64,000 nt of DNA. It comes from Streptomyces sp. TG1A-8. GTDB taxonomy: Bacteria > Actinomycetota > Actinomycetes > Streptomycetales > Streptomycetaceae. The stretch covers positions 5,208,001-5,272,000 of the forward strand of contig NZ_JASTLB010000001.1 in NCBI RefSeq assembly GCF_030499535.1, in the 5' to 3' direction. Position numbers and translations under genes: made by a program. Every line of letters begins with the position of its first letter. Positions within the stretch are counted from its first letter, which is position 1. Positions 37,201 through 45,161 of the stretch are shown here, in pieces. A model generated the notes under the pieces. It was given only the letters and a program-made list of their open reading frames with translations. It was not told the DNA's origin and ran no database searches.

Positions 37201-37818
37201 CTCGCCCAGGAGCGGGAGATGCTCGGCCTGTACGTCTCCGACCACCCCCTCTTCGGCCTGGAGCACGTGCTGTCCGACAAGGCCGACGCGGGCATCGCCC
37301 AGCTCACCGGCGGCGAGCACGCCGACGGCGCGGTCGTCACCATCGGCGGCATCATCTCGGGTCTGCAGCGCAAGATGACCAAGCAGGGCAACGCCTGGGC
37401 CATCGCCACCGTCGAGGACCTCGCCGGCTCCATCGAGTGCATGTTCTTCCCGGCGACCTACCAGCTGGTGTCCACCCAACTGGTCGAGGACGCCGTGGTG
37501 TTCGTCAAGGGCCGCCTCGACAAGCGCGAGGACGTCCCCCGGCTCGTCGCCATGGAGCTGATGGTCCCGGACCTGTCCAACGCGGGCGCCAACGCCCCCG
37601 TGGTCCTCACCATCCCCGCGGTGAAGGTGACTCCGCCCATGGTCAGCCGCCTCGGCGAGATCCTCAGCCACCACCGGGGCGACAGCGAGGTGCGGATCAA
37701 GCTCCAGGGCCCGCGCAGGACGACCGTGCTGCGCCTGGACCGGCACCGGGTCAAGCCGGACCCGGCGCTCTTCGGCGACCTGAAGGTGCTGCTCGGCCCG
37801 TCCTGCCTGGCCGGCTGA
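34279..37818 (+). CDS. dnaE: Replicative DNA polymerase III alpha subunit DnaE
   Basis: Catalytic subunit of the chromosomal replicase. The 1179-aa length is usual for DnaE1. It has an N-terminal PHP domain (THLHVHTQYSLLDGA, SDHGNLHGAYDFF, about 1-280) and the C-family polymerase palm, with GPGRGSAAGSIVAYALGITD and the catalytic aspartates in MPDVDIDFDERRR (near 415). The fingers contain VMGKKKPEELAKNF. There is a helix-hairpin-helix region and a C-terminal OB domain (ITKQGNAWAIATVEDLAG, near 1035). GTG 34279 has GGAGG 7 nt upstream. A perfect 14-bp hairpin follows the stop. Confidence 0.97.
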   Translation: MSKPPFTHLHVHTQYSLLDGAARLKDMFNACNEMGMTHIAMSDHGNLHGAYDFFHSAKKAGITPIIGIEAYVAPESRRNKRKILWGQPHQKRDDISGSGGYTHKTMWAVNRTGLHNLFRLSSDAYAEGWLQKWPRMDKETIAQWSEGIVASTGCPSGEVQTRLRLGHFDEALKAAADYQDIFGKDKYFLELMDHGIEIERRVRDGLLEIGRKLGIPPLVTNDSHYTYAHEAGAHDALLCIQTGKNLSDPDRFKFDGTGYYLKSTDEMYAIDSSDAWQEGCANTLLVAEMVDTTGMFEKRDLMPRFDIPEGYTEVTWFQEEVRRGMERRYPDGIPEDRQKQAEYEMDVIIQMGFPGYFLVVADFIMWAKRQGIAVGPGRGSAAGSIVAYALGITDLDPIPHGLIFERFLNPERISMPDVDIDFDERRRVEVIRYVTEKYGADKVAMIGTYGTIKAKNAIKDSARVLGYPYAMGDRITKAMPADVLGKGIPLSGITDPDHPRYSEAGEVRAMYENEPDVKKVIDTARGVEGLVRQMGVHAAGVIMSSETITEHVPVWVRHTDGVTITQWDYPSCESLGLLKMDFLGLRNLTIMDDAVKMVKANKGLDIDLLSLPLDDPTTFDLLQRGDTLGVFQFDGGPMRSLLRLMKPDNFEDISAVSALYRPGPMGMNSHTNYALRKNGQQEITPIHPELEEPLREVLDVTHGLIVYQEQVQKAAQIIAGYSLGEADILRRVMGKKKPEELAKNFTIFQAGARKNGYSDEAIQALWDVLVPFAGYAFNKAHSAAYGLVSYWTAYLKANHPAEYMAALLTSVKDDKDKSAVYLNECRRMGIRVLPPNVNESEANFAAQGDDVILFGLSAVRNVGTNVVESIIKCRKAKGKYLSFPDYLDKVDAVVCNKRTTESLIKAGAFDTMGHTRKGLTAQYEPMIDNVVAVKRKEAEGQFDLFGGMGEETGSEPGFGLDVEFTAEEWEKTYLLAQEREMLGLYVSDHPLFGLEHVLSDKADAGIAQLTGGEHADGAVVTIGGIISGLQRKMTKQGNAWAIATVEDLAGSIECMFFPATYQLVSTQLVEDAVVFVKGRLDKREDVPRLVAMELMVPDLSNAGANAPVVLTIPAVKVTPPMVSRLGEILSHHRGDSEVRIKLQGPRRTTVLRLDRHRVKPDPALFGDLKVLLGPSCLAG

Positions 37819-37855
37819 GCCGGACGCCGCCGGTCGTCCGTGCGGCACCGGCGCC

Positions 37856-37887
37856 GAGGGGCGCACCCGCGACCGGGTGCGCCCCTC
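37856..37887. terminator. Terminator hairpin after dnaE
   Basis: GAGGGGCGCACCCG (37856-37869) pairs perfectly with CGGGTGCGCCCCTC (37874-37887) around a CGAC loop. It has only a short pyrimidine tail, as usual in Streptomyces. It also lies beyond the stop of the small gene at 38015. Confidence 0.75.
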
Positions 37888-38014
37888 CTGTGCGGTCGGA
37901 CCGCGACCGCCCGCCGGGGTCCTTCGTCCGGATCGGGCCGGATCAGGCGGGACCGGGCCGGACCGGGGCGCGGTGCCGGGGCCCGCGAGCCCGGCAAGGT
38001 CCCGGGGAGAGGCC

Positions 38015-38194
38015 CTAGTTGTGGCCGAAGCGCTTGTGCCGCTTGCGGGCACCGTCCGCGGGGCCGCCCGGGACGCCCGCCACCGGTGACTCCTGTTCCT
38101 CCGGCGACGGGCGCTGCGCGCGCTCCGGCACCTGCTCGCTGCGCGCGGTGCGGTTCTTCGGGCCCGCCTGCTTGCGGTTCTTGTTCTTGGCCAT
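38015..38194 (-). CDS. Small basic protein, 59 aa, unknown function
   Basis: An ATG at 38194 with AGGAGG 8 nt upstream opens a 60-codon frame ending in TAG. The product begins MAKNKNRKQAGPKNRTARSE and ends ARKRHKRFGHN. It is rich in Lys, Arg, Asn and Gln, has an acidic proline-rich middle, and has no membrane segment. The excellent ribosome-binding site and charged ends suggest a real gene, possibly nucleic-acid or ribosome binding. Function unknown. Confidence 0.75.
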   Translation of the reverse strand: MAKNKNRKQAGPKNRTARSEQVPERAQRPSPEEQESPVAGVPGGPADGARKRHKRFGHN

Positions 38195-38430
38195 GGTGAT
38201 CTGCCTCCTGAGGGGGATCTAGGGGCCAGGGCCGGGACCAGGTTCACACACGCCGACATCGGACGCATGTCGGGCAATTACCGTCCGTGACAGGGGAGGT
38301 GGCCGGACAAGGGGCGCAAACGCCACGCCGAAGATCGAGTTCGGGCCGTTAACCTCCGCGCGGTCGGGCAGACTCGAAGCGAGTCCGAAGCACGTCCGAA
38401 GCAAAGCCTCCCGGGAAGAGGGTGAGTCGC

Positions 38431-39660
38431 GTGGACCGCTGCATCGTCCTGGTGGACGCCGGGTATCTGCTGGGAGCCGCCGCCAGCCTCCTCGCCGGCG
38501 AGCCCTCGCGGTCCCGGATCACCGTCGACCACACCGCCCTGGTCCAGGGCCTGCGTGACCGCGCCGAGTCGGAGACCGGGCACCCGCTGCTGCGCATCTA
38601 CTGGTTCGACGGCGCCCCCGACCGCGTCCCCCAGCCGGAACACCGGCGGCTGCGCGTGATGCCCCGGGTGACCGTCCGGCTGGGCGCCCTGACCCGCAGC
38701 GACGGGCGCTGGGCGCAGAAGGGCGTGGACGCCGCCATGCACGCCGAGCTGACCGAGCTGGCCCGCAACCGCGCCTGTTCCGACATCGTCCTGGTCACCG
38801 GCGACGGTGACCTGCTGCCCGGGATGATGGCCGCCAAGGAACACGGCGTCGCCGTACACCTGTGGGCCGTCCAGGCCGCCGACGGCGACTACAACCAGTC
38901 CGAGGACCTGGTCGCCGAGGCGGACGAGCGGCGGGTGCTGGACCGGGCCTGGATCACGCAGGCGGTCCGCGCCAAGGAGCTGACCGGCGTGTGCGCCCCG
39001 GCGCCCGTGCCCCGCCCCGAGATCGCCGCCATCCTCTCCGCGCCGCTGCCCGAGTCCGCGCTCGGCGGCACGGCCGAGCGGGCCGCCGAGGAGGCCGCCC
39101 GCCCCCCGGCGGTCACGGGCGCGCAGAACGGCGCGCAGGAGCGGGTGCCCGCCCCCAAGGGCGTCCCCACCCCCAAGGACCTGGCCGCGCTGCGCGCGCC
39201 CGGCGCGCACGCCGTGCACGCCGTGCAGCACCCGGCGACCGCGACCCTCAGGTGGTCCTCCGACAAGGGGTGGGTCGACCGGCCCGGAGCGGTCCCGGAA
39301 CCGCCCGAGGCGGCCGCCATGCCGACCCTGGCCCAGCTGACCACCGCCGAGCAGCGGTGGGCCGACCGGGAGGAGGACATCACCACCGTCGGCGGCGATC
39401 CGTACGAGGTGGGGCAGGTCTTCGCCCGCCGCTGGATGTCCCGGCTCGGCGACCCGGGCCACCTGCAGCGGCTGTCCGCGATGTACCCGCGCATCCCGCA
39501 CCGCATCGACGGCGAGCTGCTGCGGTACGCCGCCCGCTTCGGGCTGCTCGCGCACAAGGACGACCAGATCGACGAGCACGACCGTTACGCCATCCGGGCG
39601 GGTTTCTGGCGCGAGATCGACGTACCGGCCGCTTCGGAGCAGGGTCCTTCCGGGGAGTGA
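38431..39660 (+). CDS. NYN (PIN-like) domain protein
   Basis: The first ~175 residues form a LabA/NYN-type nuclease domain. Key acidic residues lie in CIVLVDAGYLLGAA, WFDGAPDR, QKGVDAAMHAELT and DIVLVTGDGDLLPGM, giving a likely Mg-dependent RNase site. After a Pro/Ala-rich linker, a second conserved C-terminal region of about 90 residues (DPYEVGQVFARRWMSRLGD to YAIRAGFWREI) is not assigned. Start GTG 38431 has GAAGAGGG 8 nt upstream; GTG 38422 is an in-frame alternative. RNA target unknown. Confidence 0.85.
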   Translation: MDRCIVLVDAGYLLGAAASLLAGEPSRSRITVDHTALVQGLRDRAESETGHPLLRIYWFDGAPDRVPQPEHRRLRVMPRVTVRLGALTRSDGRWAQKGVDAAMHAELTELARNRACSDIVLVTGDGDLLPGMMAAKEHGVAVHLWAVQAADGDYNQSEDLVAEADERRVLDRAWITQAVRAKELTGVCAPAPVPRPEIAAILSAPLPESALGGTAERAAEEAARPPAVTGAQNGAQERVPAPKGVPTPKDLAALRAPGAHAVHAVQHPATATLRWSSDKGWVDRPGAVPEPPEAAAMPTLAQLTTAEQRWADREEDITTVGGDPYEVGQVFARRWMSRLGDPGHLQRLSAMYPRIPHRIDGELLRYAARFGLLAHKDDQIDEHDRYAIRAGFWREIDVPAASEQGPSGE

Positions 39661-39845
39661 CCGGGGCCGGGCGGTCGCCCGGGATGAGCGGCCGGCCGGA
39701 CGGCCGGGGCGGGTCCGGCGCGGCCGGTCCGTGGCGCCGCGGCCGGTCGCCGGGGCGGCGGGGCCCGGAAGCCGCGGGCGGGCGGGGCGCCGGCGGGGGC
39801 GGGGCGATGTGCGGCCCCAAAGACGGGTAAAGGCGTTCGACCCCG

Positions 39846-39851
39846 TACCCT
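39846..39851 (+). promoter_or_regulatory. Candidate leaderless -10 box of the ABC gene
   Basis: TACCCT (TANNNT) ends 8 nt before GTG 39860. There is no ribosome-binding site in between. The 190 nt upstream are very GC-rich with short inverted repeats and no convincing coding frame. Confidence 0.35.
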
Positions 39852-39859
39852 CGTCCTTT

Positions 39860-40873
39860 GTGAGCACGCGCGCGGCACAGGCACTTCGGCAGGACGAGGT
39901 CGTCCGTGTGCGCGGGCTCGGCAAGACCTACCCGCCCGTGAAGGGGCGGCGCGGCGCACCCGGCACCCCCGAGGTGCGGGCCACCGACGGGGTGGAGCTG
40001 GAGGTGCGGCGCGGGGAGGTCTTCGGCCTGCTCGGACCGAACGGCGCCGGCAAGTCCACCCTCGTCCGCCAGCTGACCGGACTGCTGCGGCCCGACACCG
40101 GCGGCGTGGAGATCCTCGGCCACGACATCGTGCGCCACCCCGAGCGGGCCGCGCGGCTCCTCGCCTACCTCGGCCAGGAGTCCACCGCCCTGGACGAGCT
40201 GACCGTCTCCCTCGCCGCCGAGACCACCGGACGCCTGCGCGGCCTGGACGTACGGCGGGCCCGGGCCGAGCGGGACGCCGTCCTCGACGAACTGGGGCTC
40301 GCCCCGATCGCCGGACGGGCGCTGAAGAAGCTGTCCGGCGGGCAGCGGCGGCTCGCCTGCTTCGCCGCCGCCCTGGTCGGCGAGCGCCCGCTGCTCGTGC
40401 TGGACGAGCCGACCACCGGCATGGACCCGGTGGCCCGGCGCGCCGTGTGGGCGGCCGTGGACCGGCGCCGCGCCGAGCGCGGCACGACCGTGCTGCTGGT
40501 CACCCACAACGTCATCGAGGCCGAGACCGTACTCGACCGGGTCGCGGTCCTGGACCAGGGCCGGGTCATCGCCTGCGACACCCCGGCCGGCCTCAAGGAA
40601 CAGGTCGCCGGCGAGGTGCGGGTGGAACTGGTGTGGCGGGACCGGCCGCCGCTGGAGGTGCCCGAGGTCGCCGTGCTGCGCGGGCGCGCGGTGGAGTCCG
40701 GCCGGCGCTGGACGCTCCGCCTCGCGCCCGAGGAGGCCCGGGCCGCGGTCGCCACCGTCACCGGCGGCGCCGCCTTCGCCGCCCTGGACGACTTCACGCT
40801 CGCCACGCCCAGCCTGGAGGACGTCTACCTGGCGCTGGGCGGCGCGGCACGGCAGGGTCTGGTGAGGGCGTGA
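39860..40873 (+). CDS. ABC transporter ATP-binding protein
   Basis: The 337-aa ATPase has Walker A GPNGAGKSTLVRQ, a Q-loop near LGQESTALDELT, signature LSGGQRRLACFAAALVG and Walker B LLVLDEPTTGMDP, followed by a switch VTHNVIEAETVLDR. The ~80-residue C-terminal extension resembles the DrrA/NatA type, so the exporter class is likely. The substrate is unknown. It forms a pair with the permease 112 nt downstream. Confidence 0.92.
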   Translation: MSTRAAQALRQDEVVRVRGLGKTYPPVKGRRGAPGTPEVRATDGVELEVRRGEVFGLLGPNGAGKSTLVRQLTGLLRPDTGGVEILGHDIVRHPERAARLLAYLGQESTALDELTVSLAAETTGRLRGLDVRRARAERDAVLDELGLAPIAGRALKKLSGGQRRLACFAAALVGERPLLVLDEPTTGMDPVARRAVWAAVDRRRAERGTTVLLVTHNVIEAETVLDRVAVLDQGRVIACDTPAGLKEQVAGEVRVELVWRDRPPLEVPEVAVLRGRAVESGRRWTLRLAPEEARAAVATVTGGAAFAALDDFTLATPSLEDVYLALGGAARQGLVRA

Positions 40874-40985
40874 ACGCACCGGGCACCGGATGCGCACGGC
40901 CCCGGGAGCGGTCCCGGAGGGGCATCCCGTCGTGGTCCCTGCGGGACGGCGGGGCGACCGTCGTCGGGAAGAGGAGCAACTCGTC

Positions 40986-41807
40986 GTGAGTGTCGTACCC
41001 GCCGAGGTCCTGCCGGGCGGTGCCCGGCCGGTGCCGGAGACGGCCCGCGGCGCGGCCGAACTCGGTCCGTCCGCGCGGCTGTGGCCGTCGCTGGCGGCCG
41101 TCTACCGCGCCCAGCTCTCCCGCGCCCGGGTGGCGCGGATCCCGCTGCTGTTCGTGGCGACCTTCCAGTCCGTCGGCATCACCGTGATGATGCGGGGCGT
41201 CGTCGACAGCGGCAGCGAGGCCCGGTCCGTGGTGGCCGGCTCCTCGGTGCTGGTCGTCGCGTACGTCGCGCTGAACCTGCTGTCGCAGTACTTCGGGCAG
41301 CTCCGGGCCAGCGGCGGGCTCGACCACTACGCCACGCTGCCGGTGCCGCCGGCGGCGGTGGTGCTGGGCGCGGCCGGGGCGTACGCCTCCTTCACCGTGC
41401 CCGGGACGCTGGTGACCGCCGTCTTCGGGTGCGCCCTGTTCGGGCTGCCGCTGACCAACCTGTGGGTCCTGCTGGCCGTGATTCCGCTCGCCGGGGGCGC
41501 GCTGGCCGGGCTCGGTGCCGCCTGCGGGCTGCTCGCGCCGCGGCCCGAACTGGCCACGCTCCTGGGGCAACTGGGCATGTCGGCCGCGCTGCTGCTCGGT
41601 GTGCTGCCGGCCGACCGGATGCCGCAGGCCGTACGGCTGGCACGGGACCTGCTGCCGTCGACGTACGGCGTGGAGGCGTACGCGCGGACCTTCGGGGCGC
41701 ACCCGGACTGGACCGTCGTCCTCGCTGACCTGGGCGTGTGCGCGGGTGTCGGGGTGCTCTCGCTGGCCGTGGCCGCCCGGGCGTACCGCCGGGCCGCCGT
41801 CCGGTGA
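40986..41807 (+). CDS. ABC-2 type transporter permease
   Basis: The 273-aa protein has about six hydrophobic segments, including ARIPLLFVATFQSVGITVMM, SVVAGSSVLVVAYVALNLL, LVTAVFGCALFGLPLTNLWVLLAVIPLAGGALAGLG and LADLGVCAGVGVLSLAVAA. This is the ABC-2 exporter permease pattern. GTG 40986 has GAGGAG 9 nt upstream. It follows the ATPase gene directly and would make the membrane half of a drug or lipid exporter. Confidence 0.88.
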   Translation: MSVVPAEVLPGGARPVPETARGAAELGPSARLWPSLAAVYRAQLSRARVARIPLLFVATFQSVGITVMMRGVVDSGSEARSVVAGSSVLVVAYVALNLLSQYFGQLRASGGLDHYATLPVPPAAVVLGAAGAYASFTVPGTLVTAVFGCALFGLPLTNLWVLLAVIPLAGGALAGLGAACGLLAPRPELATLLGQLGMSAALLLGVLPADRMPQAVRLARDLLPSTYGVEAYARTFGAHPDWTVVLADLGVCAGVGVLSLAVAARAYRRAAVR

Positions 41808-41829
41808 CGCGGCGCGCGGTACGACCTGG

Positions 41830-41835
41830 CACGAT
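41830..41835 (+). promoter_or_regulatory. Candidate leaderless -10 box
   Basis: CACGAT ends 6 nt before GTG 41842, in a setting much like the CACAAT boxes before hisI and the DUF2752 gene. Confidence 0.25.
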
Positions 41836-41841
41836 GTCAGG

Positions 41842-42495
41842 GTGACCGCACCGCTGAACCCACCGCCACCGCCGCACGACGACTCCCCGCACCAGGTCTG
41901 GCAGCCCGCCCCCGTCGGGGCGCCGGGCGCGGGCGCGTACGAACAGGACGGCCCAGGGATGAAGACGGAAGCGCGCGAGGCCGCCGTGATCACGGTCGCG
42001 CTGGTGCTCGGCGGGGTGCTGCTCGGGCTGGTGTGGTGGTGGCTGGCGCCGCACATACCGCTGGTCGGGAACCAGTCGGGCAAGAGCTGGGTCGTGTACC
42101 TGAAGGACAGCGAGGGCGAGCAGGCGGTCGGGGTCGACGGAACGTTCACTCTGCTGGGGCTCGGCTTCGGACTGGTCAGCGCGGTCGCGGTGTTCCTGCT
42201 GCGGCGGCGCGGGGGCGTGCCGCTGGTCGTGGCGCTGGGCGTCGGCGGCCTGCTCGGATCGCTGCTGGCCTGGCGGCTGGGGATGTGGCTGGGGCCCGAG
42301 TCCGACGTGATCGCCCACGCCAGGGCGGTGGGGAAGGGGGTCACCTTCCCGGCGCCGTTGAAGCTGGGCACGAAGGGCGCGCTGCTGGCCTGGCCGCTGG
42401 GCGGGGTGCTGGTACACCTCGTGCTCACGGCGCTGTTCGGGCCCCGGGACCCCGAGGTGCCGTCGCCGTACGGGACACCCGCGCCGCCGGTGTAG
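41842..42495 (+). CDS. Unknown membrane protein, DUF2567-like
   Basis: The 217-aa protein begins with a Pro-rich soluble region (APLNPPPPPHDDSPHQVW), followed by four hydrophobic segments (VITVALVLGGVLLGLVWWWLA, GTFTLLGLGFGLVSAVAVFLL, VPLVVALGVGGLLGSLLAWRLGMWLG, LLAWPLGGVLVHLVLTALFG). It resembles actinobacterial DUF2567 membrane proteins, but this match is uncertain. No catalytic motif is seen. A hairpin follows between it and the convergent ybaK gene. Confidence 0.75.
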   Translation: MTAPLNPPPPPHDDSPHQVWQPAPVGAPGAGAYEQDGPGMKTEAREAAVITVALVLGGVLLGLVWWWLAPHIPLVGNQSGKSWVVYLKDSEGEQAVGVDGTFTLLGLGFGLVSAVAVFLLRRRGGVPLVVALGVGGLLGSLLAWRLGMWLGPESDVIAHARAVGKGVTFPAPLKLGTKGALLAWPLGGVLVHLVLTALFGPRDPEVPSPYGTPAPPV

Positions 42496-42526
42496 CCGTC
42501 GGCCCGCCCCGGGCCGCGCCGGCACC

Positions 42527-42546
42527 GCCGGCCGGCTCCGGCCGGC
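42527..42546. terminator. GC hairpin between convergent genes
   Basis: GCCGGCCG (42527-42534) and CGGCCGGC (42539-42546) form an 8-bp stem with a GCTC loop. No U-tract. Confidence 0.45.
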
Positions 42547-42561
42547 CGGCACCGCGACGGT

Positions 42562-42597
42562 CCCCGTCAGCCCCGTCAGCCCCGTCAGCCCCGTCAG
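42562..42597. repeat. Four tandem 9-bp repeats at the ybaK 3' end
   Basis: CCCCGTCAG occurs four times without interruption (42562, 42571, 42580, 42589). The last copy contains the complementary stop codon of ybaK (42594-42596). The unit is 9 bp, so copy number changes would not shift any frame on the minus strand. Confidence 0.9.
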
Positions 42598-43094
42598 CCC
42601 CGGCCGATCGGGGCCACGACCGCCCCCGTCAGCCGCGCCAGGGCCTCGGGGGCCAGTTCGACCTCCAGGCCCCTGCGGCCCGCCGAGACGTGGATCGTCG
42701 GGTGCGAGCGCGCCGAGTCGTCGAGGACCGTGGGGAGCTTCTTGCGCTGGCCCAGGGGGGAGATACCGCCGCGGACGTAGCCGGTGGTGCGTTCCGCGAG
42801 GGCCGGGTCGGCCATGGCGGCCCGCTTGCCGCCCACCGCCGCGGCCAGGGCCTTGAGGTCCAGCGTGCCGGACACCGGGACCACGGCCACCGTCAGGGCG
42901 CCGTCCACGTCGGCCACCAGGGTCTTGAACACCCGGTCGGGGGAGACGCCCATCGCCTCGGCGGCCTCCTCGCCGTAGGAGGCGTGGGAGGGGTCGTGGT
43001 CGTAGGCGTGCACCGTGTGCTCCACGCCCGCCGCGGCCAGGGCCACGGTCGCGGGCGTTCCTCCGGACTGCTGCTTCTTCGACTTCTTCGCCAT
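42594..43094 (-). CDS. ybaK: Cys-tRNA(Pro)/Cys deacylase YbaK
   Basis: Trans-editing hydrolase that clears Cys-tRNA-Pro made in error. The 166-aa protein is of the YbaK/INS domain, with VFKTLVADVDGALTVAVVPV, the catalytic-lysine region LDLKALAAAVGGKRAAM and GYVRGGISPLGQRKKLPTVLDDSA, which is typical. The N-terminus is Lys-rich (AKKSKKQQ). The stop lies inside a 9-bp tandem repeat. Confidence 0.92.
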   Translation of the reverse strand: MAKKSKKQQSGGTPATVALAAAGVEHTVHAYDHDPSHASYGEEAAEAMGVSPDRVFKTLVADVDGALTVAVVPVSGTLDLKALAAAVGGKRAAMADPALAERTTGYVRGGISPLGQRKKLPTVLDDSARSHPTIHVSAGRRGLEVELAPEALARLTGAVVAPIGRG

Positions 43095-43116
43095 CGGGGT
43101 ATCGGCCTCGGTTCCG

Positions 43117-43857
43117 TCAGTTCGGACTGGTCGGCGTCCGCGTCAGGTCCTGCGCGGGCAACGACGGCAGATTACGGATGATGGCCGTCTCCGAGCGAAG
43201 GAGTTTCAGCTCGTCGCGCAGCCGGGAGGCCGTGTCCGGGGCCTGCAGCAGCCGCTGCTTGGTCGGCGTGTCCAGTGCCATCGCCGCCGCCACCAGGTAC
43301 GACACCACCGACGGCTCGTCCGGGAGTTCGGCGCTTGCGGTCAAGGAGCGCTCCCGGGCGCCCGCGAGGCGCTTCTGGTACTGCCGGAAGGAGCGCAGGA
43401 CGCCCTCCGCGAGGGCGCCCGCCCCGTCGCCGGGCTCCTCCGGCAGTTCCTCCAGCTCCGCGGTCAGGAACGGCCCCGAGGCCTCCACGGACAGCAGCCG
43501 CACCCGGGTGGTGCCGGTCGCCAGCACCTCGAACGTGCCGTCGGCACGCTCCCGGACGGTCGCCGCGTCCGCCACGCAGGCCACCGCGTGGAAGGCCTTC
43601 ACGGGGTCGGGGCCGAAGCCCGCGGCCGGGCCCCGGTCGGGCCGCGCGGTCGGGTCCGGCATGCCCGGGGCGCTCGGCGCCACCTCGTGGCCGTCGCGGA
43701 TCGCCACGACGGCGAACCGGCGGGGTTCGTCCTCGGGCGTCTTCAGCAGGTCGCGCATCATGGCGCGATACCGCTCCTCGAAGACGTTCAGCGGCAGCAC
43801 GAGCCCGGGGAACAGCACCGAGTTCAGCGGGAAGAGGGGCAGACGGACGGTGGTCAC
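43117..43857 (-). CDS. LON substrate-binding domain protein
   Basis: The 246-aa protein begins RLPLFPLNSVLFPGLVLPLNVFEERYRAMM, the classic start of the LON N-terminal (PUA-like) domain, and has no ATPase or protease domain. VLATGTTRVRLLSVEASGPFLTAELEELPE continues the domain. The remaining helical part (RSFRQYQKRLAGAR) follows. Such stand-alone proteins are common in actinobacteria; function unknown. GTG 43857 is 11 nt after the stop of the upstream minus-strand gene. Confidence 0.9.
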   Translation of the reverse strand: MTTVRLPLFPLNSVLFPGLVLPLNVFEERYRAMMRDLLKTPEDEPRRFAVVAIRDGHEVAPSAPGMPDPTARPDRGPAAGFGPDPVKAFHAVACVADAATVRERADGTFEVLATGTTRVRLLSVEASGPFLTAELEELPEEPGDGAGALAEGVLRSFRQYQKRLAGARERSLTASAELPDEPSVVSYLVAAAMALDTPTKQRLLQAPDTASRLRDELKLLRSETAIIRNLPSLPAQDLTRTPTSPN

Positions 43858-43868
43858 GGCGCCCCAGC

Positions 43869-44921
43869 CTAATGGTCCGGGGCACCGGCTCGGCCCCGGT
43901 GCCCGTTCCCCGGCCGCGGGTGCGCCGGCACCAGCCCGGCGAGGGTGGCCCCGGGAGCGGCCCGCAGCAGTTCCTCGCGCAGCCGCAGGAAGTGGCCGAG
44001 CGGGTCCCCGGAGACCCGCTCCCAGGGGAACGAGGTGGCGTACGGGCCGATCAGGCGCAGCTGGGTGCGGGCCTCCTCCCAGCGGTCCAGCCGCGCGAGG
44101 ACGTACACCAGCTTGTTGCGGACCTCGGCGGGCCGCGGGTCGGCCGCCGGGAACCGGCCGGAGAGCGCGACGGCCCGGTCGGCCGCCGCGTCCAGCCGCT
44201 CGCGCGGCACCTCGGGACCGCAGTCGTCCGTCAGGTAGCCGACGGCCGCCCGGGCCGGCAGCGCCTGCACGAGCGAGCCGGCCGGGGCGTCCTGCGCGGC
44301 CCGCTCGGCGAAGTCGAAGCACGCGCGGTGCGAGCCGTGCCGGAAGGTGGCCAGGTAGCGCAGGGCGGCCACGTGGCAGCCGTAGTGGTGCGGGGCGCGC
44401 CGGACCGCGGCCTCCCACAGCTCCTCGAAGTAGCGGTGGCCGGCCCGGGAGCCGCGCGCGTGGTCGAGCGCGACCCGCCAGGGCACCGGGTCCCGGTGGT
44501 CGGCGCGCGCGGCGGCCGTGACCAGCGGGCTCACCTCGCGCAGCAGCTCGGCCCGGGCCGGCGAGGGCCAGGCGCGGTCCACCGCCAGCTGCGCCCCGAG
44601 GAGCAGGGCGTCGGGGTCCTCGGGAGCGGCCCGGCGCCACTGCTCGAACCACTCGGGGCGGGAGCGGGCGAAGGCGGCCAGGCGCCTCACGTACTGGTCC
44701 CGGTCCTCCCACTCGGCCGCCGCGCGGGTGGCGGCCAGGAGCGCGGAGGCGGCGCCGTGCTCGCCCCGGCCGGCCGCGACCAGCGCGGGCGCGAGGCGGG
44801 CGTCGGGCGCGTCGAGGACGGCCTCGTCCCCGGCCGGCCGTGCGGCGGCGGGGTGCGGGGCGCGACGTGTCGTCCGGACGGGGCGCAGGAACGCGGGCAG
44901 CAGAGCCATGGTGCCGACCAT
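43869..44921 (-). CDS. TPR-like helical protein, unknown function
   Basis: The ~350-aa protein is all-helical with repeated Ala/Leu/Trp/Arg helices (EHGAASALLAATRAAAEWED, YFEELWEAAVRRAPHHYG, DRWEEARTQLRLIG), suggestive of TPR-like pairs. HHYGCHVAALRYLATFRHGSH is a distinctive segment. Not recognised as an enzyme. The start is uncertain: ATG 44921 or ATG 44909; neither has a strong ribosome-binding site. It is upstream of the LON protein in the same direction. Confidence 0.7.
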   Translation of the reverse strand: MVGTMALLPAFLRPVRTTRRAPHPAAARPAGDEAVLDAPDARLAPALVAAGRGEHGAASALLAATRAAAEWEDRDQYVRRLAAFARSRPEWFEQWRRAAPEDPDALLLGAQLAVDRAWPSPARAELLREVSPLVTAAARADHRDPVPWRVALDHARGSRAGHRYFEELWEAAVRRAPHHYGCHVAALRYLATFRHGSHRACFDFAERAAQDAPAGSLVQALPARAAVGYLTDDCGPEVPRERLDAAADRAVALSGRFPAADPRPAEVRNKLVYVLARLDRWEEARTQLRLIGPYATSFPWERVSGDPLGHFLRLREELLRAAPGATLAGLVPAHPRPGNGHRGRAGAPDH

Positions 44922-45083
44922 TGAAGGACGGTGGGCCGGCACCGCGCCAGGGGGACCGGGCAAGTCGTGGAAGGTTGTACGTCGGGCGGTCAAGGGACGG
45001 TAAAGGGTGACTGTTCAAGCGTTCCGGCGTCCCCGTCGGCGCCGGACGGCCGCGGGCGGCGCGGTCCGGCCCCTCCGCGCGCC

Positions 45084-45109
45084 GCCCCGGTCCCGGCACC
45101 GGGGCCTTT
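45084..45109 (-). terminator. Hairpin downstream of the repeat-protein gene
   Basis: GCCCCGGT (45084-45091) pairs with ACCGGGGC (45098-45105). A second 7-bp hairpin (GTCCGGC/GCCGGAC) lies at 45111-45128. Both are just beyond the stop at 45162 on the minus strand. The CTTT is on the plus side, so the direction of any termination is uncertain. Confidence 0.4.
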
Positions 45110-45161
45110 CGTCCGGCCCCTGCCGGACCCCGCGGGCCCGGCAGGATCCGGACGGCAGGCA

